A stretch of DNA of 19,551 bases, taken from an uncultured Rhizobiaceae group bacterium (GTDB lineage: Bacteria; Pseudomonadota; Alphaproteobacteria; Rhizobiales; Rhizobiaceae). This document shows, piece by piece, positions 1-7,399 of this stretch; the stretch's first letter is position 1, and each line of letters begins with the position of its first letter. The notes under the pieces were generated by a model that had not been told where the DNA came from, did no database searches, and saw only the letters and a program-made list of their open reading frames with translations. The stretch covers positions 1-19,551 of the forward strand of contig CALDZZ010000023.1 of NCBI GenBank assembly GCA_937944075.1. Direction: 5' to 3'. A program made the position numbers and the translations under genes.

Positions 1-837
1 GCCATCTGTTATGGCCGCGAGTAGATCCCCTTCATTCTTTTGCTCTAAATTCTCACAGGCATCGTGAAACATTTGTTCGGCCTCCCCGCTTAAACCCTCG
101 ATTGAATCCACAACACTTTCGCCAACGGGCAGTTTTCGAACCAGTTCCTGAAGCTCTTTCAGGCGTTTTGCGTCGATAACCTTTTTGGCTCCCGCTTCTC
201 CTGTGCCTGTTGTTTCAAACATGATGCGGCGTTCGGCTTCCATGTCCGGATAATGAACATCGACCTGCATCAGGAAACGGTCCAGCTGTGCTTCAGGGAG
301 GGGGTATGTTCCTTCCTGTTCCAGCGGGTTTTGGGTTGCAAGAACATGAAAGGGTGCAGGTAGGTCATAGCGCTGACCGGCTATGGTAACGTGATATTCC
401 TGCATGGACTGCAAGAGTGCTGCCTGAGTACGCGGAGAGGCGCGGTTAATCTCGTCTGCCATGAGCAATTGGGCAAATACCGGACCCTTGACGAACTGGA
501 ATGAACGCTTGCCCTTTTCATCCTGATGGAGAATTTCCGAACCCAGAATGTCCGAAGGCATCAGGTCTGGAGTAAACTGGATGCGACTGTCTTCAAGACC
601 CAAAACAGTACCGAGGGTTTCAACCAGCTTGGTTTTAGCCAATCCGGGAAGGCCCACAAGGAGCGCGTGACCGCCTGCCAGAATGGTGGTGAGTGTGTTG
701 TCGACAACGGTTTCCTGACCGAAAATTACCTGACCTACGCTCTTGCGGACTTTTTTCATGTCACTAACGGCTTTTTCAGCCATTGCTATAACTTCCTTTT
801 CCTGTGATTTGGAAAGGGTCTTGTCTGTTGCGTTCAT
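1..837 (-). CDS. MoxR-family AAA+ ATPase (C-terminus beyond window)
   Basis: Cytoplasmic AAA+ ATPase of the MoxR type, a chaperone-like family often encoded beside DUF58 and von Willebrand-factor-A proteins. The 279 visible residues include a Walker A segment GLPGLAKTK (62-70), a Walker B segment LLMADEINRA (124-133), a sensor-1 ATQNP (168-172) and PEAQLDRF (181-188) with the arginine finger. The start at 837 has GGAG about 9 nt upstream on the minus strand. The gene is divergent from the DUF1285 gene across about 130 bp. The reading frame stays open to the left edge, but residues 245-279 are acidic and do not show the ILxLVRxARP-like segment expected after the PVGESVV stretch in alphaproteobacterial relatives (see findings). 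The family call is firm; the individual role is unknown. Confidence 0.93.
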   Translation of the reverse strand, partial: MNATDKTLSKSQEKEVIAMAEKAVSDMKKVRKSVGQVIFGQETVVDNTLTTILAGGHALLVGLPGLAKTKLVETLGTVLGLEDSRIQFTPDLMPSDILGSEILHQDEKGKRSFQFVKGPVFAQLLMADEINRASPRTQAALLQSMQEYHVTIAGQRYDLPAPFHVLATQNPLEQEGTYPLPEAQLDRFLMQVDVHYPDMEAERRIMFETTGTGEAGAKKVIDAKRLKELQELVRKLPVGESVVDSIEGLSGEAEQMFHDACENLEQKNEGDLLAAITDG

Positions 838-970
838 GAAATAAACTCCGCATAATTCTTTGAAAAGGTAATTTGATACTACATATATCATGGTAGTTGT
901 CGATTGTGTGACTTCAAGTGTAATGATTCACATAAACTAAAATGTGATTGCGATTTTAAAGAGAATTATC

Positions 971-1585
971 ATGACAGAAATTAAGGACGATCAGGTTGCA
1001 AAAGGCCTTGGAGGGCTTGAGGCCCTGATCTCCAGGGCAGGCAAAAAAGAAAAAGGCCTGCCTCCGGTCGAAAAGTGGCACCCTGACTTTTGTGGTGATA
1101 TTCCGATGGAGATCAGGGCGGATGGCACCTGGTTCTACATGGGCACGCCGATTGGCCGCAAATCCCTTGTGCAATTGTTTTCCACCGTTCTTCGCAAGGA
1201 TGAAGACGGAAAAACCTATCTGGTTACCCCTGTCGAGCGTGTGGGAATAAGCGTTGAAGATGCTCACTTCATTGCCGTGGAGATGAATGTGCACGAGGAG
1301 GAGGGCGATCCGATCATCACCATACGCACCAACATGGATGATGTGCTTGAGGTAAGCGCTGACAACCCCTTGCGATTTGTGATTGTCGAGGAAAATGAAG
1401 GGGTCAAACCTTATGTGTTGGTTCGTGGTCGCCTTGAAGCGCTGCTTGCAAGGTCTGTCATGTATGAATTGATTTCCCATGGCGAGGAAATCGAGGTGGA
1501 TGGCAAGCTTATGTTTGCGGTGCGCAGCAAGGGCGCCGTTTTTCCGATTATGCCAGCCGACGAACTTGCCAAGCTGAGCGCATAG
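971..1585 (+). CDS. DUF1285 family protein
   Basis: A 204-residue soluble protein recognised as the DUF1285 family, a proteobacterial family of known fold but no established function. Visible family traits are the PVEKWHPDFCGDIPMEI segment near residues 32-48, followed by DGTWFYMGTPIGRKSLVQLF (51-70) and a TPVERVGISVEDAHF stretch (86-100). The ATG at 971 is preferred over an in-frame ATG 27 nt upstream because AGAGA lies about 8 nt before it and the shorter start fits the family. There is no signal peptide or membrane segment. The next gene begins about 10 nt after the stop, and with Nudix and CCA enzymes downstream it probably forms one transcript. That arrangement is common in Hyphomicrobiales. 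Confidence 0.88.
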   Translation: MTEIKDDQVAKGLGGLEALISRAGKKEKGLPPVEKWHPDFCGDIPMEIRADGTWFYMGTPIGRKSLVQLFSTVLRKDEDGKTYLVTPVERVGISVEDAHFIAVEMNVHEEEGDPIITIRTNMDDVLEVSADNPLRFVIVEENEGVKPYVLVRGRLEALLARSVMYELISHGEEIEVDGKLMFAVRSKGAVFPIMPADELAKLSA

Positions 1586-1595
1586 GTTTTTGTCT

Positions 1596-2210
1596 GTGAA
1601 CCATTCCATAGAGTCAATCAGGACTATTCTGCTTGAAAAGCTCAATTTTTCTGATGAGGAAAAGGATGGTGATTATTACCTCAACGAGGGGATGAAAAAT
1701 ACGCTTATCACTAATGCCATAAAGCCTGCTGCTGTTCTGATTGGCCTGATAGCACGCGAGAGTGGTGTAAATGTCATCCTGACCAAACGTGCTGAAACAC
1801 TGAATAACCATTCAGGACAGATTGCCTTTCCTGGTGGGCGAATTGACGATGAGGATGCGTCTGAGGAAGCTGCGGCTCTTCGCGAGGCGTGGGAGGAAAT
1901 CGGGCTGGATATCAATGAAGTTGAGGTGATGGGGCGTTTGCCGAATTATCATACGGGTTCAGGCTACCGCGTCGCGCCAGTCATAGGGTTTGTTCGCGAG
2001 GGGGCTGACTTCAAAATCAATCCGGATGAAGTTGATTACATGTTTGAGGTGCCGTTGTCCTTTTTAATGGATGAGGCAAATCATCAAAAGACCAGTAAAA
2101 CCTGGAATGACCAGGAACGTTTCTTCTATGCAATACCCTATGGTGAGTATTATATCTGGGGTGTAACGGCTGGCATGATTCGTGTGCTCTATAACAGGGT
2201 GTTTAAATGA
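1596..2210 (+). CDS. CoA pyrophosphatase-type Nudix hydrolase
   Basis: Nudix hydrolase of the NudL/NUDT7 type, predicted to split CoA and related nucleotides into phosphopantetheine and 3',5'-ADP. The protein is about 204 residues. It carries the CoA-specific NuBI-like motif (ILTKRAETLNNHSGQIAFPG) directly followed by a Nudix box ending ALREAWEEIGLD. The box has D rather than E at the first acidic position, with one extra residue, as in E. coli NudL. The GTG at 1596 is chosen because AGG lies about 9 nt upstream; a TTG at 1590 is in frame but only 3 nt from that AGG. The stop overlaps the start of the CCA gene by 4 nt (ATGA), so the two are probably translationally coupled. Substrate is inferred from the family. 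Confidence 0.9.
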   Translation: MNHSIESIRTILLEKLNFSDEEKDGDYYLNEGMKNTLITNAIKPAAVLIGLIARESGVNVILTKRAETLNNHSGQIAFPGGRIDDEDASEEAAALREAWEEIGLDINEVEVMGRLPNYHTGSGYRVAPVIGFVREGADFKINPDEVDYMFEVPLSFLMDEANHQKTSKTWNDQERFFYAIPYGEYYIWGVTAGMIRVLYNRVFK

Positions 2211-3448
2211 GCATCATAGAAAATCTCAAACTTGATGAAGACTGGTTGCAGGATGAAAAACTGCAAACCCTGTTTGATATTCTGGAACGAGAGGGTGGCG
2301 AAGCACGCGTTGCAGGCGGTGCAGTTCGTAACGCGCTGATGGGCAAGCCGGCAAGTGATGTTGATCTTTGTACAACCGTTCTGCCAGAGCAGGTTCTTTC
2401 AAGACTGAAGGAAGCCGGATACAAGGGTGTCCCCACAGGGATTGAACACGGCACAATCACGGCAGTTATTGAAGGCAATGCTTTTGAGGTCACGACACTT
2501 CGCAAGGATATTGAAACTGATGGCCGTCACGCGGTGGTCGAGTTTGGTACTGACTGGCAGGAAGATGCAAACCGGCGCGACCTCACAATCAATGGACTAT
2601 ACTGCGACAGGGTTGGCAATGTTTATGACTATGTAAACGGGTATCCTGATATTGCAGAAAAACAGGTGCGGTTTATCGGTGATGCAGCAATCCGCATCAA
2701 AGAAGACAGCCTTCGCATCTTGAGGTTCTTTCGCTTTTTTGCCTGGTATGGTGAGGGCCGGCCCGATGCGGCTGGCCTGAAAGCCTGCGCTCAGGGAAAA
2801 GACCTGATTTCAGGTCTTTCGGTTGAGCGGGTTTGGGCAGAGCTTAAAAATACATTTTCAGCACCTGATCCGGGGCGTGCTATCCTGTGGATGCGGACAA
2901 CTGGTATTCTGGGTGTCGTTCTTCCTGAAAGCCAGAAATGGGGAACGGATGCCATTCCCGGTCTTTTGCGTCTTGAAGTGCAAGAAGGCTGGAAACCGGA
3001 TCCGCTGTTTCGCCTGATGGGCATGGTGCGGCCAGATAAAAAAACGGTTGAGGGACTATCAGACAGACTTAGCATGTCCAATGCTGAAAAAGAACGTCTC
3101 ACTGACTGGGCTGACAGCATAGCCCCATCGCCTTATACATCTCTTTCTGATTTGGAAAGGCAGATCTATCATGCAAGCAAACAGGGAATGCTCGACGCCA
3201 TGCGACTGGAAGCTGTTCATTTGCTTGGCCGCGATGATGAAGCCAGAGCACTTGCCTTGTTAAAGCTTGCCAAACATTGTGAAGATTGGGTGAAACCAAA
3301 GTTTCCCTTACAGGGGCATGATCTGGCAGAACTTGGAATGTCTTCCGGCCCTGAAATGGGCAAGCAATTGAAAGCGCTTGAAGCAAAGTGGGTTGAAAGC
3401 GGGTTTTCATTAAGCAAACAAACGCTGCTCGAGACGATCAAAGTTTAA
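2207..3448 (+). CDS. cca: CCA tRNA nucleotidyltransferase
   Basis: Class II CCA-adding enzyme, which adds or repairs the 3' CCA end of tRNAs using CTP and ATP without a template. The 413-residue protein shows the nucleotidyltransferase signature GGAVRN (37-42), the metal-binding DVDL (51-54), RRDLTIN (123-129, motif C), the RILRFFRF segment and ERVWAELKNTF in the neck region. Length is normal for the alphaproteobacterial form. Its ATG lies inside the stop codon of the Nudix gene (ATGA overlap). No clear terminator follows; GTCTTGA at 3468-3474 and TCAAGAC at 3500-3506 could pair across a 25-nt loop but lack a T-run. Confidence 0.96.
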   Translation: MSIIENLKLDEDWLQDEKLQTLFDILEREGGEARVAGGAVRNALMGKPASDVDLCTTVLPEQVLSRLKEAGYKGVPTGIEHGTITAVIEGNAFEVTTLRKDIETDGRHAVVEFGTDWQEDANRRDLTINGLYCDRVGNVYDYVNGYPDIAEKQVRFIGDAAIRIKEDSLRILRFFRFFAWYGEGRPDAAGLKACAQGKDLISGLSVERVWAELKNTFSAPDPGRAILWMRTTGILGVVLPESQKWGTDAIPGLLRLEVQEGWKPDPLFRLMGMVRPDKKTVEGLSDRLSMSNAEKERLTDWADSIAPSPYTSLSDLERQIYHASKQGMLDAMRLEAVHLLGRDDEARALALLKLAKHCEDWVKPKFPLQGHDLAELGMSSGPEMGKQLKALEAKWVESGFSLSKQTLLETIKV

Positions 3449-3577
3449 CCCTCACAAACTCCTTCTTGTCTTGACGCTTGCTTGGTTTGAAGATGGCATT
3501 CAAGACTGATGATACCAAGAATTTCCATTTACACTTTTCAAGAACTTCCAGCGTCTAATGTAACTTGAAGGAAAAAA

Positions 3578-3865
3578 ATGCTTGTAACAGGCACTGCGGG
3601 CAGAAGTATTTGCTGAGATTGTTTGTGATCCTGACTTGAGTCCCAGTGATGACTATACAATTCTTGGGAGGATCTGCCTGAACGGGCATATTGCGATATG
3701 CTTCCATTGCTGGCTTCAGAATAGCTGGGTGAGTTTGATGCTGATTTGAATGTTGATTTTATTATAAGTCTCAGTGAACCAGAAACGTTCTGTCAAAAAT
3801 TTGTAGGCATCCATCCGGCAGGGCGAACCGGAAAGCTGAAAGAAATCGCAAGTTTGTTTGTCTGA
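3578..3865 (+). pseudogene. Possible decayed acyl-carrier-protein-like gene
   Basis: The 488 bp between cca and the LysR gene contain no intact gene. A strong ribosome site (GAAGGA) sits before ATG 3578, but that frame stops after 12 codons. Shifting frame at about 3590 gives ALRAEVFAEIVCDPDL then SPSDDYT. A second shift at about 3659 gives NSWEDLPERAYCDMLPLLAS, a TAG at 3722, then LGEFDADLNVDF and SLSEPETFC, ending at TGA 3863. Joined up, this resembles the DPDL...DD.T...WDSL...LEEEFG pattern of small acyl carrier proteins, although the DSL serine site is not preserved. Two frameshifts plus one stop suggest a pseudogene. The resemblance is by eye and weak. I see nothing else definite in 3449-3577 or 3866-3936. 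Confidence 0.33.
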
Positions 3866-3936
3866 CTTTTAATCTCCACAAACGGGGTTTATTCTCGGGC
3901 AGGCCTAAACAGTGGATGGAGGATGAACGAGCAAGC

Positions 3937-4824
3937 TTAGCTTGCCTTAAGCGGGCCAAGATAATCAACAAGATATCGCGTTAAACTGCCCTTGGGAGCG
4001 TTTTGTGGCCAGACGGCATAAATACCAAGACTTTCCAGATGCCAGGATGGCAACACATGCTCCATAATGCCATTTTCAATGTCTGTCTTTGCCAAAAATT
4101 CCGGTACTATTGCCAGCCCGCTTCCGTTTCGGGAAAATTGATACAGTGCATAGGCATCATTCAGGCTGATCTGACAGTTTGGGTTTATGGTTTTGGGCTT
4201 GTGTTCGTTATGGAAAAATTTCGGTTTTATATTTCTGACAGGTGAAAGTTGCAACCAGTCCCAATCTGCAAGATCAGAAGGGGTTTCGGGCTGCTCGCGT
4301 TTGCTGACATAGGTTCTTGAAGCAACAAGACGTCGGTCAACATTACTGATTTTCCGACTGATCAAAGCGCTGTCTTTTAACCAACCCATTCTGATTGAAA
4401 GATCATACCCGTCCTTGATGATGTTCTTTTTTGTGTCTGTAAAATCAATCGATAGTTCGATATTCGGATGGTCAGAAGTGAAACGGCTTAACTGATGGAT
4501 GATTTTTGAATGGGCCATGACAGACGGCATCGTTATGTTGATTTCACCCGAAGGCTCTTTCAAGGTTTCCGTAATCGACCTCAAGCCGTCTTCTGCAGCG
4601 TTTAGCATGTCATTTGCCGATTTGAGCAGACGCTCTCCATCTCTGGTCAGGGATATGCTGCGCGTAGAACGATAAAGTAGCGCAACCCCAAGTCTCGCTT
4701 CCAGATCAGCGATTTGGTGGCTGACGACAGAAGGGGAGAGTTTCAGGGCCTTTGCTGCCGCACGAAACGAGCCAGGGTCAATCGTCTTGGCAAATATCGC
4801 CATTTGGCGCAGTTGGTTAATCAT
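3937..4824 (-). CDS. LysR-family transcriptional regulator
   Basis: A 295-residue LysR-type regulator. The N-terminal winged helix-turn-helix is clear in residues 1-60 (FRAAAKALKLSPSVVSHQIA, then LEARLGVALLYRSTRSISLT), followed by the effector-binding domain with the usual SGLAIVPEFLA stretch near the C-terminus. It resembles the CrgA/AaeR-like branch. The gene is divergent from an exported SnoaL-like gene and a cupin gene, with 122 bp between the start codons. The usual reading of that arrangement is that it controls them and itself from a shared operator. The inducer cannot be read from the sequence. A short palindrome lies at its stop codon (3931-3945) but no T-run follows. Confidence 0.93.
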   Translation of the reverse strand: MINQLRQMAIFAKTIDPGSFRAAAKALKLSPSVVSHQIADLEARLGVALLYRSTRSISLTRDGERLLKSANDMLNAAEDGLRSITETLKEPSGEINITMPSVMAHSKIIHQLSRFTSDHPNIELSIDFTDTKKNIIKDGYDLSIRMGWLKDSALISRKISNVDRRLVASRTYVSKREQPETPSDLADWDWLQLSPVRNIKPKFFHNEHKPKTINPNCQISLNDAYALYQFSRNGSGLAIVPEFLAKTDIENGIMEHVLPSWHLESLGIYAVWPQNAPKGSLTRYLVDYLGPLKAS

Positions 4825-4863
4825 GCAAAATTCCGAACAGTGAATTCTTATTATTCTATATTA

Positions 4864-4880
4864 TAATAATATAATTATTA
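4864..4880. promoter_or_regulatory. Candidate LysR operator palindrome
   Basis: Between the divergent LysR and SnoaL-like genes lies a perfect inverted repeat TAATAAT-ATA-ATTATTA. Its outer T and A fit the LysR T-N11-A idea, and it lies 40 bp from the LysR start and 66 bp from the SnoaL start. The surrounding 35 bp are almost pure A+T, so a chance palindrome is possible. Confidence 0.4.
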
Positions 4881-4946
4881 GTCCATTTTATTTTCATGGC
4901 CATTTCCCAACGGAACGGGTCAAAATTCAAATTACAGGAGAGTAAA

Positions 4947-5426
4947 ATGAAAAATCTGAAAATAGCGGTAGCAGCGGTTGCCTTGAGTGTTGCGCCATTA
5001 ATCAATACTGCGTTTGCAGGTGACAAGGATGTCGTTCAGACGTTTTACGATTATCTGAGCAACCCTGCTTCCAGCAGTCATGCAGAAAGTTTCAAGGGGT
5101 CTACCGCTGCTGACTGGGAAAGCATTGGGGATTATTCCGGGAAGATCAAAACCCGTGAACAGTTTGTTGGGCAAGTGGGTGGTTTTGGACAACTCATCCC
5201 AGACTTGAAGTGGGCCGTTGAGGAAATGCTTCAGGACGGAAACCGCGTCATCGTGAGAAGTCGTGCGACAGGTACCCCAAAAGGACCGTTTTTTGGCGTT
5301 GATGGCAAGGGAAAGGGATTTGATATCCTGACCATTGATATTCATACCCTGGAGGACGGTAAGATTGTGCGCACTTACCATGTTGAGGATTGGGCGGGAG
5401 CGCTGCGTCAACTCAGTGCCAAATAA
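4947..5426 (+). CDS. Exported SnoaL-like / ester cyclase family protein
   Basis: A 159-residue protein with a signal peptide (MKNLKIAVAAVALS... ending TAFA, cleavage predicted after residue 24) and a SnoaL-like NTF2-fold domain. The family pattern is visible: IPDLKWAVEEMLQDGNRV (84-101), VRSRATGTPKGPFFGV (103-118), then FDILTIDI, DGKIV and HVEDWAGALRQL at the end. Members include polyketide ester cyclases, but many are small uncharacterised binding proteins, so no substrate is claimed. The ATG at 4947 is chosen because ACAGGAG lies about 7 nt upstream and it begins the signal peptide; an upstream in-frame ATG at 4896 would bury it. It is followed 75 nt later by a cupin gene and is divergent from a LysR regulator. 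Confidence 0.82.
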   Translation: MKNLKIAVAAVALSVAPLINTAFAGDKDVVQTFYDYLSNPASSSHAESFKGSTAADWESIGDYSGKIKTREQFVGQVGGFGQLIPDLKWAVEEMLQDGNRVIVRSRATGTPKGPFFGVDGKGKGFDILTIDIHTLEDGKIVRTYHVEDWAGALRQLSAK

Positions 5427-5451
5427 AGCCTTGCAGACATCAAGAACATTC

Positions 5452-5482
5452 AAAACCGGCTGGCGGCTTGCCATCCGGTTTT
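5452..5482 (+). terminator. Hairpin between SnoaL-like and cupin genes
   Basis: AAAACCGG (5452-5459) and CCGGTTTT (5475-5482) form an 8-bp stem with a 15-nt loop. The T-rich 3' arm could make it a weak or partial intrinsic terminator, or it could stabilise the upstream mRNA end. The loop is long and the T-run short. Confidence 0.4.
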
Positions 5483-5501
5483 ATCATTCAGGGAACTTAT
5501 A

Positions 5502-5969
5502 ATGACCAATCGATATTCGTTTACAAAGCCGAACGAGGGCAAAAACTACCAGTGGGAATCTGACCATACATTTGTAAAGGTTTCCGCGGCAGATACAGGC
5601 GGTGATTACACGCTGATGGAAGACAACCTGAAATCAACCTTTGCACTTGGGCTCCACCGACATGAAACCCATGCTGAGACTTTCTATATTCTTGAAGGAA
5701 CACTTGATTTTTATGTTGATGGTGACTGGATCAAGGCAGTAGAGGGCAGTTGTCTTCACATTCCTGCCGGAGTGCCTCATGCCTGCAAGGTCAGTGAGGG
5801 GAGTGAAGCTGCGCGCATGTTGATGATTTTTCAACCTGCTGGCTTTGATCAGTTTCTTGCTGAGCTTGATGAGATGAGTGAAAGTGAACTTAATGATCCA
5901 GACAAGATTGAGGCGCTTTCGCTACGGCATGATATTATCAACATGGGTGATATGCCTGAGGGGCCCTGA
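5502..5969 (+). CDS. Cupin domain protein
   Basis: A 155-residue single-domain cupin. Both cupin motifs are intact. Motif 1 has H52, H54 and E59, then G66, in the G...HxHx4Ex6G pattern. Motif 2 runs from G82 through P88 and G90 to H93. The metal-binding three-histidine, one-glutamate set is therefore present, so a metal-dependent enzyme or small-molecule binding protein is plausible. There is no signal peptide, so it should be cytoplasmic, unlike its upstream neighbour. AGGGA lies about 8 nt before the ATG. The C-terminal 45 residues are acidic and helical-looking. Its place behind the SnoaL-like gene, opposite a LysR regulator, suggests a small inducible catabolic or stress unit. The reaction is unknown. 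Confidence 0.87.
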   Translation: MTNRYSFTKPNEGKNYQWESDHTFVKVSAADTGGDYTLMEDNLKSTFALGLHRHETHAETFYILEGTLDFYVDGDWIKAVEGSCLHIPAGVPHACKVSEGSEAARMLMIFQPAGFDQFLAELDEMSESELNDPDKIEALSLRHDIINMGDMPEGP

Positions 5970-6085
5970 TTGCTGACTATACTATCTTTGGGAAAGCATC
6001 GTTTCTGTTTGAACTCTTGAATGCCCCTTGCTAAGAAGCTTTTAAACCAGCACCCGGTTGAGGGGAAACAGGAAAGGGCTATTCC

Positions 6086-6223
6086 ATGGCTAACGAGAAT
6101 AATGAAACTACAGAAACCAAGCCGGTAGAAGTGCGTCAGGGCAGATCTTCAGGCACCGTTCGTTATATCCTGATCATCTCCATGATCCTTGCTGCAGTCG
6201 CTGCTTTCTTCATTCTGCTGTAA
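6086..6223 (+). CDS. 45-residue single-pass membrane protein
   Basis: A small ORF of 45 codons starting ATG GCT AAC GAG, with a good ribosome site (AGGAAAGG, about 6 nt before the ATG). The first 26 residues are polar (MANENNETTE, then TKPVEVRQGR), followed by one hydrophobic helix (YILIISMILAAVAAFFILL, residues 27-45) that runs to the very C-terminus. This is the layout of a tail-anchored or small inner-membrane peptide. A strong bidirectional terminator follows 25 nt after the stop, supporting a real transcription unit. No function can be assigned. It stands alone between the cupin gene and convergent hemF. Confidence 0.68.
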   Translation: MANENNETTETKPVEVRQGRSSGTVRYILIISMILAAVAAFFILL

Positions 6224-6248
6224 GTCCAGTCGCTGCGACTTGAACTTA

Positions 6249-6276
6249 AAAAGCCCGGATCATGGTCCGGGCTTTT
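6249..6276. terminator. Bidirectional intrinsic terminator
   Basis: AAAAGCCCGGA (6249-6259) pairs perfectly with TCCGGGCTTTT (6266-6276) across a 6-nt loop. The flanking A4 and T4 let it act in both directions, ending the 45-residue gene on the plus strand and hemF on the minus strand. Confidence 0.9.
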
Positions 6277-6296
6277 GTATGTTTGTCTTGATTTGA

Positions 6297-7214
6297 TTAT
6301 GGCCATTTCACTTCTGGTGGCATGGAGCTTAGAATGGTTTCCACGTTGCCGCCGGTTTTAAGGCCAAAAATTGTGCCTCTATCATACAGCAGGTTGAATT
6401 CGACATAGCGGCCACGGCGAACCAATTGTTCCTCGCGCTGTTCTGGTGTCCAGGGTGTGTTCATGTTTTTCATTACAAGTGCCGGGTAAACCACGTTGAA
6501 TGCTCGGCCGACATCCTGCGTAAACTTGAAGTCTGCATCCCATCCGCCTTTTTCTTCATCCGAGTGCAGATAATCATAAAATATACCACCAATCCCGCGC
6601 ATCTCATTGCGGTGCTTGAGGGTGAAATATTCATCACACCATTCCTTGTATTCATCATAGTTTGCAACGTCGTGGCGGTCACAGGCAAACTTCATTGCGC
6701 GGTGGAAAATGCGTGTATCTTCATCTTCCTGCGTGCGTCTTGCATCCAGCACAGGGGTTAGATCTGCACCACCACCAAACCACTGGCTTGTTGTCACAAC
6801 CATGCGAGTGTTCATGTGTACCGCAGGTACGTTTGGATTTTGCGGATGGGCAATCAGTGAAATGCCGGAAGCCCAGAACTCCGGGTTTTCATCAGCGCCT
6901 GGAATCTGGCTTTTAAAATCATCTGACAACGTGCCATAGACGGTTGAAGTGTGTACGCCTACCTTTTCAAAAACCCGTCCATACATCATGGACATGGTGC
7001 CGCCGCCGCCATGACCTTCTTCCCTGTGCCAGTCCTTGCGTGTAAAGCGGCCAGGTTCACGATCAGAAAATGGTCCTTCCAATGTGTCTTCCAGTTGTTC
7101 TAAACTAGCGCAGATGTCGTCACGAATTTTTTGAAACCAGGCTTCTGCTGTTTGTTTCTTTTCTTCCAGATTTTCCGGAAGGCCTGGAGGGGGAGGAGTG
7201 TGCTTGCCTGCCAA
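6297..7214 (-). CDS. hemF: Oxygen-dependent coproporphyrinogen III oxidase
   Basis: Converts coproporphyrinogen III to protoporphyrinogen IX by two oxygen-dependent decarboxylations, late in haem synthesis, in the cytoplasm. The 305-residue protein has normal length and shows HMNTRM (133-138), QWFGGGADLTP (144-154), RGIGGIFYDYL (206-216) and the long C-terminal signature GRYVEFNLLYDRG then FGLKTGG (268-289). The start is TTG at 7214: there is no in-frame ATG or GTG between it and the upstream stop at 7269-7271, and GGGA lies about 8 nt upstream. The gene ends at the bidirectional terminator. An FNR/FixK-type palindrome lies 123-136 bp upstream (7337-7350), which would fit oxygen control of haem synthesis. 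Confidence 0.95.
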   Translation of the reverse strand: MAGKHTPPPPGLPENLEEKKQTAEAWFQKIRDDICASLEQLEDTLEGPFSDREPGRFTRKDWHREEGHGGGGTMSMMYGRVFEKVGVHTSTVYGTLSDDFKSQIPGADENPEFWASGISLIAHPQNPNVPAVHMNTRMVVTTSQWFGGGADLTPVLDARRTQEDEDTRIFHRAMKFACDRHDVANYDEYKEWCDEYFTLKHRNEMRGIGGIFYDYLHSDEEKGGWDADFKFTQDVGRAFNVVYPALVMKNMNTPWTPEQREEQLVRRGRYVEFNLLYDRGTIFGLKTGGNVETILSSMPPEVKWP

Positions 7215-7336
7215 TAGAGTATTCCCGTCGATTTTATAAACTGATTTAGACGCATGGTTTGCGAAAAATTACTGTGAGACTTGTCCATATTTTCTCACGT
7301 TTTGCAACAAGATGTCTGCCAAAAGCGGCGTAAAAC

Positions 7337-7350
7337 TTGACTCATGTCAA
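7337..7350. promoter_or_regulatory. FNR/FixK-type palindrome
   Basis: TTGAC-TCAT-GTCAA is a perfect inverted repeat matching the TTGAY-N4-RTCAA pattern bound by FNR, FnrL and FixK proteins. It lies between divergent hemF and the conserved hypothetical gene at 7400. Haem-synthesis genes are common targets of these regulators. Which of the two genes it serves is not clear from spacing. Confidence 0.55.
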
Positions 7351-7363
7351 ACCAATACCCAAA

Positions 7364-7379
7364 TTAACCATGTGTTAAC
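7364..7379. promoter_or_regulatory. CtrA-type binding site
   Basis: TTAA-CCATGTG-TTAAC matches the alphaproteobacterial CtrA consensus TTAA-N7-TTAAC at every defined position. It lies 20 bp before the ATG at 7400. It is too close to that start for a classical CtrA-activated -35 overlap, so repression, a later start codon, or action on hemF are alternatives. Confidence 0.5.
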
Positions 7380-7399
7380 CAATGAAGGTTGATGGGAAT

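Noticed and set aside
878..897. ACTAC-N10-GTAGT inverted repeat between moxR and DUF1285
   Set aside because: The arms are only 5 bp and the centre is AT-rich; this is insufficient for an operator call, although promoters for both genes must lie in this gap.
956..1645. 229-codon open frame on the minus strand
   Set aside because: It lies opposite the well-supported DUF1285 gene, shows no recognisable domain and has shadow-frame composition.
3931..3945. GCAAGC-TTA-GCTTGC palindrome at the LysR stop codon
   Set aside because: It has a 3-nt loop and no T-run on either strand, so I do not call it a terminator; it may be chance.
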